Source: Stenocarpella maydis
Taxonomy: Eukaryota > Ascomycota > Sordariomycetes > Diaporthales > Diaporthaceae
NCBI GenBank assembly: GCA_002270565.1
Contig: NQMI01000231.1
Span: 1-44,817 of the forward strand
Direction of reading: 5' to 3'
Length of the DNA: 44,817 nucleotides
This document shows, one piece after another, positions 33,211 through 44,000 of the stretch. A program made the position numbers and the translations under genes. The notes beneath the pieces were generated by a model. That model did not search any database. It worked only from the letters and a program-made list of their open reading frames with translations, and had not been told where the DNA came from. How positions within the stretch are numbered: the first letter of the stretch is position 1; every line of letters starts with the position of its first letter.

Positions 33211-33768
33211 CCTGCCTCGTGACGTTACTGTCTGATAGTGTTTCAGAGTATAGAAGTGCACCGTTAGGGACTTGACGAGAGGGTTTTCCACAAGGTGACT
33301 CACGGTGGCGTCACTGCCTAGATTGACAAGGGAGCATAAGCATTCTGAGATGTGAAGACGCGACGCGTTCAAGGGGTTGAAAAGAGGGTTATCCAAACCC
33401 TGACGATGACCCGACACACGTTCCTAACCACAAGCCGACCCCACCCCTTCCGCCCGCGAGCTTATGGTCACCATAATTAAATCTACTTGGGATGAAATTA
33501 AAATTAATGACTTCGGTGACTTGCCGCAGCGGTATTACAGCATACTCAACTTAAAAAAGGAAAGACTAAAGATCGAGGCATATATATCACGAGTCTCGTC
33601 CACTCAATACAGGCGCACATCAATATAAAATAGCGCTTCTAATTGCCTAGGTAGCTTTCAGGTCGCTCATGAGCATGATTATCAATAGGTTTTTCATTTT
33701 CATGCAGTGCTGGCCCTGGCAGAAGCGAGGCAAGTAACCAAGCCTATAGGTTCGACTACCAGTACTGC
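33211..33768. other. Intergenic region
   Basis: Promoter of the HD-domain gene and 3' flank of GH127. From about 33480 it turns AT-rich. No gene seen. Confidence 0.5.
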
Positions 33769-35631
33769 TCAAGCCGGGAATGAGCCACTGCTGGCCCAGT
33801 AAACATTGTAATTGAAGCCTTGTGCATCATAGAAAGGACCCAGGTTGACCGCCTTTCCATCTGCCGTTGCCGTGAACGCGAGACTGGAGGCGCCAGTGCG
33901 GCGGACTGAGCTTAAATCGAGCTTTGGCGACGTAGTGAGAGCCGAGTTACCATAGTTGCCACTCAAGATCACCGGTCCATAGGCCACGGCTGCGATGGTC
34001 GTATTGTCCGCGGCAGGGACTGTTCGCAGCTTCATAGGAAGCTTCACCGTTACAGTGTCGCCGGACTTCCACTGGCGACTGATGGCCGCATAGCTCCCAG
34101 GCTTTGCGTCGACGCCGGCTGCCTGCCCGTTCACTGTGATTGTCGCGCCCGAGGTCCATTGTGGGATGCGGATGCGCATTGTCCAGTCACCTGTGCCGGT
34201 AACTTGCAATGTGCTGGTGTCACTGACAGGGTATGTTGTGGACTGGGTAATCTTGACACTGCGCGCAGACCAGTCAAGCGTGGAGGGGGTGAAGAGGTTC
34301 ACATACACTCCCGAATTATCATACCAATAGATGGAGTCCATCAGCTTGGTATTGGTCTCCACCGCCGTGCCCAAGCAGCACCAGAAGGAGTCGTAGTCTG
34401 TGGACCACGTCCCGCCACCCCATGCTGGGCCAACACCTCGTCTCCCGCCAGGTTTGAGGGGTGTGAAGTAAGTAATATGGCCATGGCTGTCCGCCGGGTT
34501 TTGAGCTCCGAGGAGGTGGTTCATCAACGCACCCTCATAAAAGTCGAAATATTTAATGTTCGTTGGGTCCATAGTCCACAGGTCCCGCGTCAGCTTGAGC
34601 ATGTTGTAAGTGTTGCAATGTTCGGCAGTATCGGTAGTCAAGTATTGCGCAATTGCATTTGGCGGGCGGAAATGCTCTGCTTGGCTGTTGCCCCCAATGG
34701 CATACGTATGAGCATTGACGGTGAAGTCCCAGGCGTTTCGCGCAATGTCCAAGTAGCGTTGAGTTCCGGTAGCCTTGTATTCTCGGGCAGCACCGACCCA
34801 CTTTGGCACCTGTGTGTTGGCATGTAGTCCATTTAGGCGATCTTGTTTGTTGGCGAGAGGGTCGAAGACGGCGGTGTGGTCGAATCGTTGGGCCACAGTA
34901 AGCCACCGCTTGTCTCCTGTGAGCTGATAGACGTTGGCCAGGACGTCGTTCATGCCGCCGAACTCGGTGCCTAGCATCTTTTGCATCTGGGCAGAAGTGA
35001 GCTTGTTGGTGCGTGCATCGACCCAGCCACTGAGTGCAAGCAAGACATCGCGCGCTTTGGTGTCGCCAATGACGCGCCATGCGTCGAGCAGGCCAGCCAT
35101 GGTCTTATGAACGGCGTAGTACGGAACATTGCCGTTGCTCAGTGTCCCGGCTTCGAGTGCGTTGAACTCTGATTCTGGAAATCCGGACAGATAACCAGAA
35201 CTGAAGCCTGCAGCGCCGTTGTTTGCCTGGCATTTGGCCAGCTCAGCCACGAAGTATGTTGCGTGGTCTCGGCACGTGCTATCACGTAGAACCGCGTAGC
35301 AGTGCGCCCAGCCTGTGAGGTAATGCCCTTGGGCATGCGAGCGGAACGGGAAGTTTGGCGCGTCCCATCCACCATTTGCCGCAGCTCCGTTCGTGGAGAG
35401 CTTGTGCGTTGCCCTGAAGTTGTACAGCAGTCGATCGACATTCACAGATCGGAGATAGTTCAGCGTTCGGTTTTGATTGTCCGCCCAGCGACTGCTGCTC
35501 AGCGCCACTTGACTCAGGTCGAATGCGTACGCGGAGACTCCTACCTCCGGGACGGCAATGGGCGGGATGTTTTGGGCGGTAGTAAAGATGGCCGCGGGCA
35601 GAACCCCGACTAATAAGGTATTGAGTAACAT
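33769..35631 (-). CDS. Secreted GH127 beta-L-arabinofuranosidase family protein (DUF1680)
   Basis: Members hydrolyse beta-L-arabinofuranosides from plant cell-wall glycoproteins and related glycans. Single exon of 620 aa starting MLLNTLLVGVLPAAIFTTAQ, a signal peptide of about 19-20 residues. The (alpha/alpha)6 catalytic domain carries GGWDAPNFPFRSHAQGHYLT near 87-106. The zinc site is TAEHCNTYNML (Glu337, Cys339) together with SFWCCLGTAVET (Cys418, Cys419). These correspond to Glu338, Cys340, Cys417 and Cys418 of the characterised bacterial enzyme HypBA1, where Cys417 is the nucleophile. Beta-sandwich sequence follows from about 430. The text is strongly reminiscent of actinobacterial DUF1680 proteins. 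With no introns, ancient transfer is plausible but not shown. It pairs functionally with the GH7 enzyme as a wall-degrading activity. Confidence 0.92.
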   Translation of the reverse strand: MLLNTLLVGVLPAAIFTTAQNIPPIAVPEVGVSAYAFDLSQVALSSSRWADNQNRTLNYLRSVNVDRLLYNFRATHKLSTNGAAANGGWDAPNFPFRSHAQGHYLTGWAHCYAVLRDSTCRDHATYFVAELAKCQANNGAAGFSSGYLSGFPESEFNALEAGTLSNGNVPYYAVHKTMAGLLDAWRVIGDTKARDVLLALSGWVDARTNKLTSAQMQKMLGTEFGGMNDVLANVYQLTGDKRWLTVAQRFDHTAVFDPLANKQDRLNGLHANTQVPKWVGAAREYKATGTQRYLDIARNAWDFTVNAHTYAIGGNSQAEHFRPPNAIAQYLTTDTAEHCNTYNMLKLTRDLWTMDPTNIKYFDFYEGALMNHLLGAQNPADSHGHITYFTPLKPGGRRGVGPAWGGGTWSTDYDSFWCCLGTAVETNTKLMDSIYWYDNSGVYVNLFTPSTLDWSARSVKITQSTTYPVSDTSTLQVTGTGDWTMRIRIPQWTSGATITVNGQAAGVDAKPGSYAAISRQWKSGDTVTVKLPMKLRTVPAADNTTIAAVAYGPVILSGNYGNSALTTSPKLDLSSVRRTGASSLAFTATADGKAVNLGPFYDAQGFNYNVYWASSGSFPA

Positions 35632-36502
35632 GATACCGGATGGGACCGTAGATGGTCAAAGGTATGCATACAGTAGCCAGCAGTGGATCGTAGAATGAGG
35701 GTAAGGGAAGAAGGACATGACGTGTTATCATATATACTCGTTCTTATTATCTAGTCGCAAGAGCGAGTTCTCTAACTAAAGGCGGGTTGAGCAGCGAATG
35801 TGACTGTATGGTGGTAAAGAAACAAATCATTCACAGTGGCGCGCTTCTATTGTCACTTTGTGCTGTGTAATGTATATGATATATTAAATGACCCCAGGCG
35901 TGGGAATGTGATGTTCCGTTGATGAAGGATTCTCCACCAAAGAGGTACACAGTCATGGCCATCAGAGCCCAGGCATGGAGAAAAACGGAGAGACTACTTG
36001 TGAGGTTAGATACGTCGTATACGACGGCCCCGTGACCAGTTGGGGTCTTGGCGGCTGAAATAACCGGTAATTAGGATGGAGCGATAGCAAGGAAGCCAAT
36101 ATTCCACCTGTCAAGTATTTCTTCATCTTATGAATTTATTCGTCTTGTATCCAACGCTCCAACTGTGCCGCACGAACACTACCTACGTGTGACGGGACGA
36201 CTGTATATACTGCTTGGGAATTCCAACTACCAGTTGGAAATTCTGGTCTTTTGATCTATTCGGCTATTAGATCAATTATAATATGTTGCCAAGCAGTACG
36301 TATTATGTGTCACTACGTGACTAGTTACCTAGGTACGGATTCAGCATGGGGGGCCACCAAGAAAATCCTCCTCCGAGCTTTTCAGAAAACGATAAAACAG
36401 CACTTTCAAACATGGCCATGACCATCGCAGGCATATAGGCGAGCCAATACAGTTGAAATGACCATAGGTGGGGTCGCATCGACACTTTCCATCCATGCGC
36501 TT
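35632..36502. other. Intergenic region, GH127 promoter side
   Basis: No gene. It includes AT-rich stretches at 35820-35890 and 36200-36330 and borders the target-site duplication of the MITE. Confidence 0.5.
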
Positions 36503-36510
36503 CGGCATTG

Positions 36511-37015
36511 CAGTCAACGTCCGCCTACCCAGCTTTTCAGGACCGCCCACCCAGCTCGACCCTGTTCGCCCACCCAGTACAAGAAATTTAGCGCGCAGCC
36601 TACTATAATTTCTTGGACCCCCTCTCTAAAATACCCCGCTTTAAAGCTCTTAGAGCCCCTTAACGCGTCTTAAACCCTTAACACGCCTAGAGGAAGGGCC
36701 CCTCAATGCATTTTAAACCCGTCTATACGCCTAGAGGAAGGGCCTTAGCATGCCCTAGAGGAAGGAGTATGCTGAAAGCCCACTGGGTGTGCTGAAAGCT
36801 CTCTCAATAGATAAAAAGTTTAAAGGGTAAGGGTTAAAAATCTAAAGGGTTAAGGTTAGGACTTAAAGGGTTAGGGTAGCGGGGTAGCTATTACCCTCTT
36901 TTAAGAGGTATAAGAATTCCTAATAAGCTATATGCTTAATGCTTGTACTGGGGTGGGCGAATAGGGTCGAGCTGGGTGGGCGGTCCTGAAAAGCTGGGTA
37001 GGCGGACGTTGACTG
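36511..37015. mobile_element. hAT-type MITE (copy B) with 73-74 bp terminal inverted repeats
   Basis: The left end (36511-36583) starts CAGTCAACGTCCGCCTACCC, and the right end (36942-37015) is its inverted copy ending GGCGGACGTTGACTG, differing by one substitution and one C. The octamer cggcattg lies on both sides (36503-36510 and 37016-37023), an 8-bp target duplication as made by hAT transposases. The 505-bp element has no coding frame. The interior has TTAGGG-like words and RIP-like AT enrichment. A decayed relative lies at 19932-20302. Confidence 0.9.
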
Positions 37016-37023
37016 CGGCATTG

Positions 37024-37363
37024 GCTTGGTTTGAACCAAAGCCAGGCGGCTGTTTCTTAAGCGTCCCAATGGCTGTTTTCTGACCCGCACTGCTAACTTG
37101 AAGGACGCGACGGAAAATTTCCCCACACCATGTCGACGTAGTTACATTTTGCTCCTGCAAATGTTCACTCTGTCCCCCTCGAGTCTCGGACCCAGCCGAC
37201 GAGGCGGACCCCGAGGGACTCTGGAAGTAACTAGGTGCAACCACCATTGACTGGTATTTGTCTGTGCACTAGTAAACCCGGTTTACCAGTCGGATTGGTA
37301 GCTCTTGAACAATCCATTCATGATTCAAGGGCATTTTTCACACTGCAGCGCTCTCCGTCTTCC
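37024..37363. other. Short intergenic stretch
   Basis: Spacer between the MITE and the DUF1989 gene. A minus-strand frame of about 100 aa at 36936-37247 runs into the MITE terminal repeat and is not supported as a gene. Confidence 0.5.
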
Positions 37364-38461
37364 TCAACGCCTGGACTCATGCTCACCAACAGGAATGTGC
37401 ATGCCATGCCTCCCCTGATACCGCGACGTCTCAGCGGGCTTCCATCCTGCCTTGCCAAGAAAATTCTCCTCAGCCAACTTGAACACCTCTACCTTCAGGG
37501 GGCGACAGCACTTGATCATTTCTTTCTCGCTATCGCTGCCAAAACCCCACAGTGACAAGTCACCACCAGGGCAAGTACCTGCGTTCCGGTCGTGTAAGCA
37601 CAACCAGGCAAGATTGCCCACGGAGTATGGATGAATGCTTACTCAATGCCATGAGGACGTCCTGCTCGGCCAGAAATTCAATATGATCACCTGCCTCAGC
37701 GGGGCATGGGTTCATAAAGTACCTACCCTTCTCGTCCAAGCCGGTCACCTGGAATAGGTTGATCACATCGTGGACGTCCCCCTCGTTGAGACCAAATGGC
37801 GTGACCGCCCGCGTCAGGTTGGAGTGGCAGTGGTAGTCGTACGTCTGGCCAGAGAGGACTGTGTTGATGTAGGGATCACACCGCGTGCCGAGCAGGTCAT
37901 GCACGCGGCCGCCGTGCTCGTCCTCGCCGTACCATGAGAGACTGTCCGCGATGATAGTGACCAGCGGTCGCATATATGGCAGACACGACCACAGCCTGTC
38001 ATATGTCGTGACATGGGAGGCGTGTAACTGCTTGGTCCTGCTTGCCCAGAATCGTTCACGTGGGTTATGGGCGTTCCATATGTTGAGGTCGCCTGTGCCG
38101 AAAAGGCTGTCAGAAATGTGATAGAAGAATGAAGAATTGGTTGCAGCTGGCCCCGTGCAGCTTTTATATCGCTACCTAGGTATCCTCAGGGAACAGCCCA
38201 TGCTTCTTTCTTACCGACTTGAGGGCCCTCGGGAGTGCTGATCCGGATGATGGAGCCGGCAGAGGCCTTCCATGCCTTTCCAGATCGGATTGGCAGCACA
38301 AACTCTCCAATGAGAACGCGTGGTGCCTTTTGAACAGCCTTATATAAGTCTCGAGGGACCGTCAAGGGCGAACCTGCTGAGGGTAGGTATGCCGGCACCG
38401 GCTTTGGCACTGGCTTCCGGGATCGGAGGCGCTCGGCGGCGGTTTGGGCGTTTACATCCAT
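37364..38461 (-). CDS. DUF1989 family protein (urea carboxylase-associated type)
   Basis: Three exons on the minus strand, 38461-38215, 38092-37643 and 37578-37364, give 303 aa through 122-nt and 64-nt phase-1 introns. DUF1989 proteins accompany urea carboxylase or amidolyase systems in bacteria and occur widely in fungi; their biochemical role is not settled. Family blocks are GDLNIWNAHNPRERFWASRT, HASHVTTYDRLWSCLPYMRP, HGGRVHDLLGTRCDPY, DYHCHSNLTRAV and STCPGGDLSLWG (restored by the second splice). Conserved Cys and His residues in the last three may bind metal. The start MDVNAQTAAERL is the first ATG that leaves a normal family length; an ATG 57 nt upstream is in frame. No urea-pathway gene is adjacent. 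Confidence 0.9.
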
Positions 38462-38990
38462 CTTCGCAAAGATTCGGGGGCTTGGGTGAAAGGGTACGAG
38501 AATCAGTCTCGTGGTCATTCAGTACCGTGAAAAAGATGTCTATTGACACGAAAACCAGCAGATTGAGTTTTGGAGAAGTGAGGATGAGCGGACGAGCCGA
38601 TTCTGGCTGCTTGGCTTGGCGTAGATAAGATCAGAATCAAGCTCCGTACGTAACGCAGTCACCACAGTCTATTTGATTGGATTTTGTGTCTACCTGGGTA
38701 CATATTGATTCACACCCACCGCACATCCTGGTGCTAGTAGGCCACTCTTTGCACTTAACAGCCATATAATTCATTATAATAAGACATATTATATAACTAC
38801 TATAGACTTACTACGGGTAGATTAGGGTTATGATATTATAGTACTAATAGTATATTAATATAATTTAAAAATATAATACATTGTTTCATTTATAGAATAA
38901 TAATTATTATTATTAATTATATAATCTTTTGTTGGATGGGTCACGTATTGCAATACGAGTGGGGTGTTGTTGTTATATTTCTCTCTCTCT
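38462..38990. other. Transition from genic to AT-rich repeat DNA
   Basis: The DUF1989 5' flank runs to about 38700. From 38760 the sequence becomes very AT-rich with abundant TpA, marking the edge of the repeat block. Confidence 0.55.
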
Positions 38991-38997
38991 GCAGTAG

Positions 38998-39135
38998 TGG
39001 GTGTAGTGGGCGTAGCCCACCAGCTATCTCGGGTCTATATAGTGGGTGGTAGTTGCTTAGTAAGCAACTACGCCCTCTGGCTACAGTATGGTGGCTGTAG
39101 CGATAGCCCACCAGTGTGCTGTTGCACACTACTAT
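38998..39135. repeat. Cluster of perfect short hairpins at the start of LTR copy 1
   Basis: Three perfect inverted repeats occur within about 130 bp: GTGGGC-gta-GCCCAC (from 39006), TAGTTGCTTA-g-TAAGCAACTA (from about 39050) and GTGTGC-tgtt-GCACAC (from about 39113). The last two recur in the second copy near 40061-40143. Confidence 0.75.
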
Positions 39136-40029
39136 TGCCATACTAGTAGTCTTTTCTTTTAAAAATCATAGTAAAAAAAAATCCCAAGCATAGGGTTGAA
39201 CCCACACTCTCGCTATTATAATAAAAACAAAAGAATTGCCGTATTTATCACCAGAATCCCTATATTGCTGTTGCTTTTAGTTGTAGCAGCCCCTTTGCTA
39301 AGCTCATCATATATACCATTATGCCAAGTGCCCATTAAATATAGGCACCCGGAGAGGCCTAGCATATTATAGCGGTCCCTACTTCCTCTGGAAGCTAGGA
39401 GCCCGTGATTATATAGTCCAGCACAATATAGTGTTTTCCCTATATAAAATATTCGCTTTCATTAATATATACTACTCATTTATTATCTTTAGTACTTAAG
39501 GGTTTCAAAAGAAATGCGTAATAAGGACTTATGCTTCCTTTACCTGTAGGCTATAGGTTAAATAAGGATTTACCTAAAACTAGAATAATAATTACCCGGA
39601 CTCCCTAGAACTAGAATAATAACTATCCGGCCTTCCGGATTCTTTCTCTCTCTTTACTAAGTATTAATAATTAGCTAAATTGGGTATAGTCTAGATTAGC
39701 TACTAATCCAATAGCAGATATTAATAATAAGTTCTAATAACAACTTAATCTATAAAAGCCCTCTTTACCTAAGGCCATTTAGGGGAAGAACACTTAGTAA
39801 AGCCCCCTTCATTAGAGGCTAATAGCAAGAGTTAGTGGGTATGGATAAGGTAGTAGTTGGGTTAGGTAGGGATTATAGCAGATAGTAATAAATAGTATAT
39901 CAGAGCTAACTTATTAATAAAATATATAGTAAAGCATGTAATATCTAATGCTGCTCTTAATAAGTATATAAAATACATATTAAGTAGGAGTTAAGACTGC
40001 AAAATCTTAACTGGGGATGCTTAATATAC
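39019..40029 (+). repeat. LTR-like direct repeat, copy 1
   Basis: About 1.01 kb repeated directly at 40033-41060. The right-hand ~600 bp of the two copies is nearly identical (one difference noticed, c/t in agttctaataa), while the left ~400 bp shows many transitions and an indel of about 19 bp. It ends immediately before the N at 40030. It is probably an LTR or solo LTR of the gypsy element downstream. Confidence 0.75.
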
Positions 40030-40030
40030 N
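40030..40030. other. Single ambiguous base N (assembly join)
   Basis: One n lies exactly between the two direct-repeat copies. It suggests a contig join or unresolved base and puts the local tandem arrangement in doubt. Confidence 0.9.
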
Positions 40031-40032
40031 GC

Positions 40033-41060
40033 CAGCCATCTCGGGTCTATATAGTAGGTGGTAGTTGCTTAGTAAGCAACTACACCCTCTGGCTACAGTA
40101 TGGTGGCTGTAGCGATAGCCCACCAACGTGCTGTTGCACACTACTATTGCTACACTAGCAGTCTTTTCTTTTGCTAGCGTTCGTCCTTCCCTCCTAAATT
40201 ATAAGAAATAATCCCAAGCGAGGGGTTAAACCCACACTTTTGTTATTATAATAGAAATAAAAGAATTGCTGCATTTGCTATTAAAATCCCTATATTGCTA
40301 TTGCTTTTAGTTATAGCAGCTCCTATTGCTAAGTTCATTAAATATACCGTTATGTTAAGTGCTCATCAAATATAGGCACCCAGAGAGGCCTAGCATATTA
40401 TAGCAGTCCCTACTCCCTCTAGAAGCTAGGAGCCCGTAATTATATGGTCCAGCATAATATAGTGCTTTTCCTATATAAAATATCTGCTTCTATTAATATA
40501 TATTGCCTATTTGTTATCTTTAGTACTTAAGGGTTTTAAAAGAAATGTATAATAAGGACTTATGCTTCCTTTGCCTGTAGGCTATAGGTTAAATAAGGAT
40601 TTGCCTGGAACTAGAATAATAATTACCCGGACTCCCTAGAACTAGAATAATAACTATCCGGCCTTCCGGATTCTTTCTCTCTCTTTACTAAGTATTAATA
40701 ATTAGCTAAATTGGGTATAGTCTAGATTAGCTACTAATCCAATAGCAGATATTAATAATAAGTTTTAATAACAACTTAATCTATAAAAGCCCTCTTTACC
40801 TAAGGCCATTTAGGGGAAGAACACTTAGTAAAGCCCCCTTCATTAGAGGCTAATAGCAAGAGTTAGTGGGTATGGATAAGGTAGTAGTTGGGTTAGGTAG
40901 GGATTATAGCAGATAGTAATAAATAGTATATCAGAGCTAACTTATTAATAAAATATATAGTAAAGCATGTAATATCTAATGCTGCTCTTAATAAGTATAT
41001 AAAATACATATTAAGTAGGAGTTAAGACTGCAAAATCTTAACTGGGGATGCTTAATATAC
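40033..41060 (+). repeat. LTR-like direct repeat, copy 2 (probable 5' LTR)
   Basis: Second copy of the ~1.03 kb repeat, with the same hairpins and the same right end (cttaactggggatgcttaat). It is followed directly by the internal region of a Ty3/gypsy element, so it is best read as that element's 5' LTR. Exact LTR ends (TG..CA) and a primer-binding site were not fixed. Confidence 0.75.
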
Positions 41061-44000
41061 ACAGCTAGCAACTTAAGTGCCTGTAGGATAGTGGTAACCC
41101 TTGTTGTTATGGGCCAACACGCATTGGCGGCTGACTACTGCAGAAGACAACCCCGCAGGTTGAAAAGTGGCCCCTGAAAAGAGTGCTCCACCTGATCCAA
41201 TCAGTGATGCCACCTTATTAGGGTTAGGGTTAAGAACCCATCAGGATTGATGGGATCTATATTGATTCCATTAAGTAGCACCCAGTTGATAGCATTACTA
41301 TTGATTTCATTAAGCTATTGAAGAGTCGGAATATATATATGGATATAGTTATTATTATAGCAGATAGTTTTTATAGAATATACTCTTTAGTTGTTAATTT
41401 AAGTATTTAATACCCAGTATTAGATAACCTTATAGCTAGTGATTATTATTAGTTAATAATATTGCTTAATAACTGCCTAATAATATATTCTGAATATAAA
41501 TCCTTAATTGTTTAGGTATAGATATGCTTGGAAACCCTCTGATTATTACATTTTGATAACTCTTATTTATATATTGCTATATAGACTTTAAGCAATATTA
41601 TATGTGGAACCCTTTATGATGTTGGACTCTGGAATAACTACTCCTACCTATAACCTTCTTTATAAGCTGGATGAGCTTGCTAATAATGAGATTATGAACC
41701 CCTGTGTTTAGAAACTGGTTAATGAGGTTGGATAGTTGCGCCTTCTTATGGAAGGATAAGCTTAATATAATGTGGAAGTTAAATAGCTTTAATAGAAAAT
41801 TATTACCCTTTAGATAGAAGCTAATATCCTAATCTAAATGAAGGAATATATTAAGCTTAATACTCTGGCCCCCTATAATGGAACTGCTGGATAACTTCAT
41901 GTATACCTAATATAGATTAGGGCCTACTAGTGCTTCTATAGGTTAGATATATAGTCTAGCGGAAAAAGGGTTATATATGTGTCCTCTTTCCTTAAAGGAT
42001 AAGCCTTAGCTTAATTTGAACCCTATCTAATTGATTTTGTTAATATAGAATTATTTGAAGCCTGTAAGCTTAAAATATAGCGGACTTTTAGTAGTTATAA
42101 AGAATATAAGGATGCTCTTAGGTCTCTATTTTAGGACCTAAATAAGGAATGATAAGCAGAAAGAGACCTAGCGAATTATAAGCAGTATGGCTTAGTAATT
42201 AACTATGCTATAGAATTCCAATAAATTTATACTAAAATTAATTATACTAATAATATAAAGAAATTTATATTTTATTGCAAATTAAAGGATGAAGTAAAGG
42301 ATAAACTTAGTAAAATTATAAACCAACCTAATGATTTTTTATACTATATGGAAATAGCTATCTAGATTGATAATAGGCTCTATAAATAATGTTTGGAGAA
42401 GAAAGGATAAACTTCTAAATGACCCTTATTCTATAAGTATAAACTAAATATAGGAAAGAAGTATTAGAAACTAAGCACTTAGTAGGGATAGTATATAGGC
42501 CCTATAAAGCTAGATGTTGCCTAATATAAGGATGAGAAAAGCATTAAGTCCTATAATTATAATAAGATAGAATACTTTGCTTTGGAATATAGGGCTCTAA
42601 AGAAAAATAAGGACTGGAAGTTAGTACTTAAAGGAACCTAATAAGCTAATGAAGCTACCTGTTAAGCTAATGTAGCTGCCTATAGTATATAAGGACCACC
42701 TAGGTTTAAATTATAATGGGAACTTGCAAATAAGTACTATATTTGTGAAATAAATGTATATAACTAATGTTAGGTATATCTAGATTAAGACCTGGATAAA
42801 GGATGCAACTTCTATAACTTTAATAAAGAAGACCTTTATAATAGTTTATATTTCTTATAATATACTAAGTTCTAGTGCAAGAAATATTAGAAAGATAAGG
42901 TATGATAGCAGCCTATCTTATTAATAAAGAATCCCTAGAAGCTTAGAATGATATATGTATTGCTTAGCTGGATAACTTGCTTTAATGACAGCTATGCTAC
43001 TTACTATAGTGATAAGGAAGCTACTGGGTGGTTTTCTAAGAATGCTTTTGGAAAGTAGGGAAGAACCCTAGCGGTAGGAAATAGGAAGGAACTCCTGTAG
43101 ATTGACCCTAGGATGGAAGGAAAACCTGTCCCTTAGGTTATACTTGCGCTATAAACTTAGTGGAAGGAACTATAAGATTACCTAGGATAAGCGCCCCTTC
43201 TAGCTCTAAGAACTAATATTATAGCGGTTATGATTGTAAGAAGACCTTTTGAAGAAACTATGGGATAGCCTACTTAGGAATATAGGAGGTTAGGAGATGC
43301 GGGATGTATGTGCCTAATGTATAATAAGCATAAGGATATCTCCTAGGTATTATATGTTTATAATGGATGTAAGGAATATATAAGGGAGACAACTAAATAT
43401 AATTGGTTTCCTTAATAATATTTAAGTAAGGATATTAAATATATATATAAGTGTAATAATTTTAAGAACTGGTACCTGTATTAGAAATATAATAAGATAG
43501 GATATACTCTAATGAGGCTAGACTCCTATATACCTTTGGAATGCTTATAAAACCCTAATAGATGGGCAGACTGTAATGAACTAATCTATAAGGTATATAT
43601 ACTTAATAAGGCTTAAAATTAGCATCTACTGAGATAATAGGGACTATTATGCAAAGCCCTAATAATGAAGAAATAAGATTATAGTATATAATAGCTGATT
43701 GATAACCTATAAGAATTATAAGATATTATAAAGTAAAATCTTAATAATATTGAAAAGGTCCTAGTAGCAGATAAGCAGTCAAAAAACTAGGAGGGCTATT
43801 TATAAAACCTTAGGCAGCAACTAACTATATTATAAGGTACTTATGCGCAACAATAAGCAACTATAGCTACCTAATGGTTCAGGTCAAGCTAGGAGTCTAT
43901 ATATGCTTAGCACTCATTAATAGTAGAGCATAAGGGAATTTTATATCCCTAAAGATAATAAACGGATACTACCTACTATAACACAAGAAAAGGGAACCCT

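Noticed and set aside
39196..39210. B-box-like sequence (ggttgaaccc) in both LTR copies, suggesting a tRNA-derived SINE
   Set aside because: No A box, anticodon arm or acceptor stem could be built around it.
41218..41232. Telomere-like TTAGGGTTAGGG
   Set aside because: Only two units, inside the retroelement leader; too short to mark an interstitial or true telomere.
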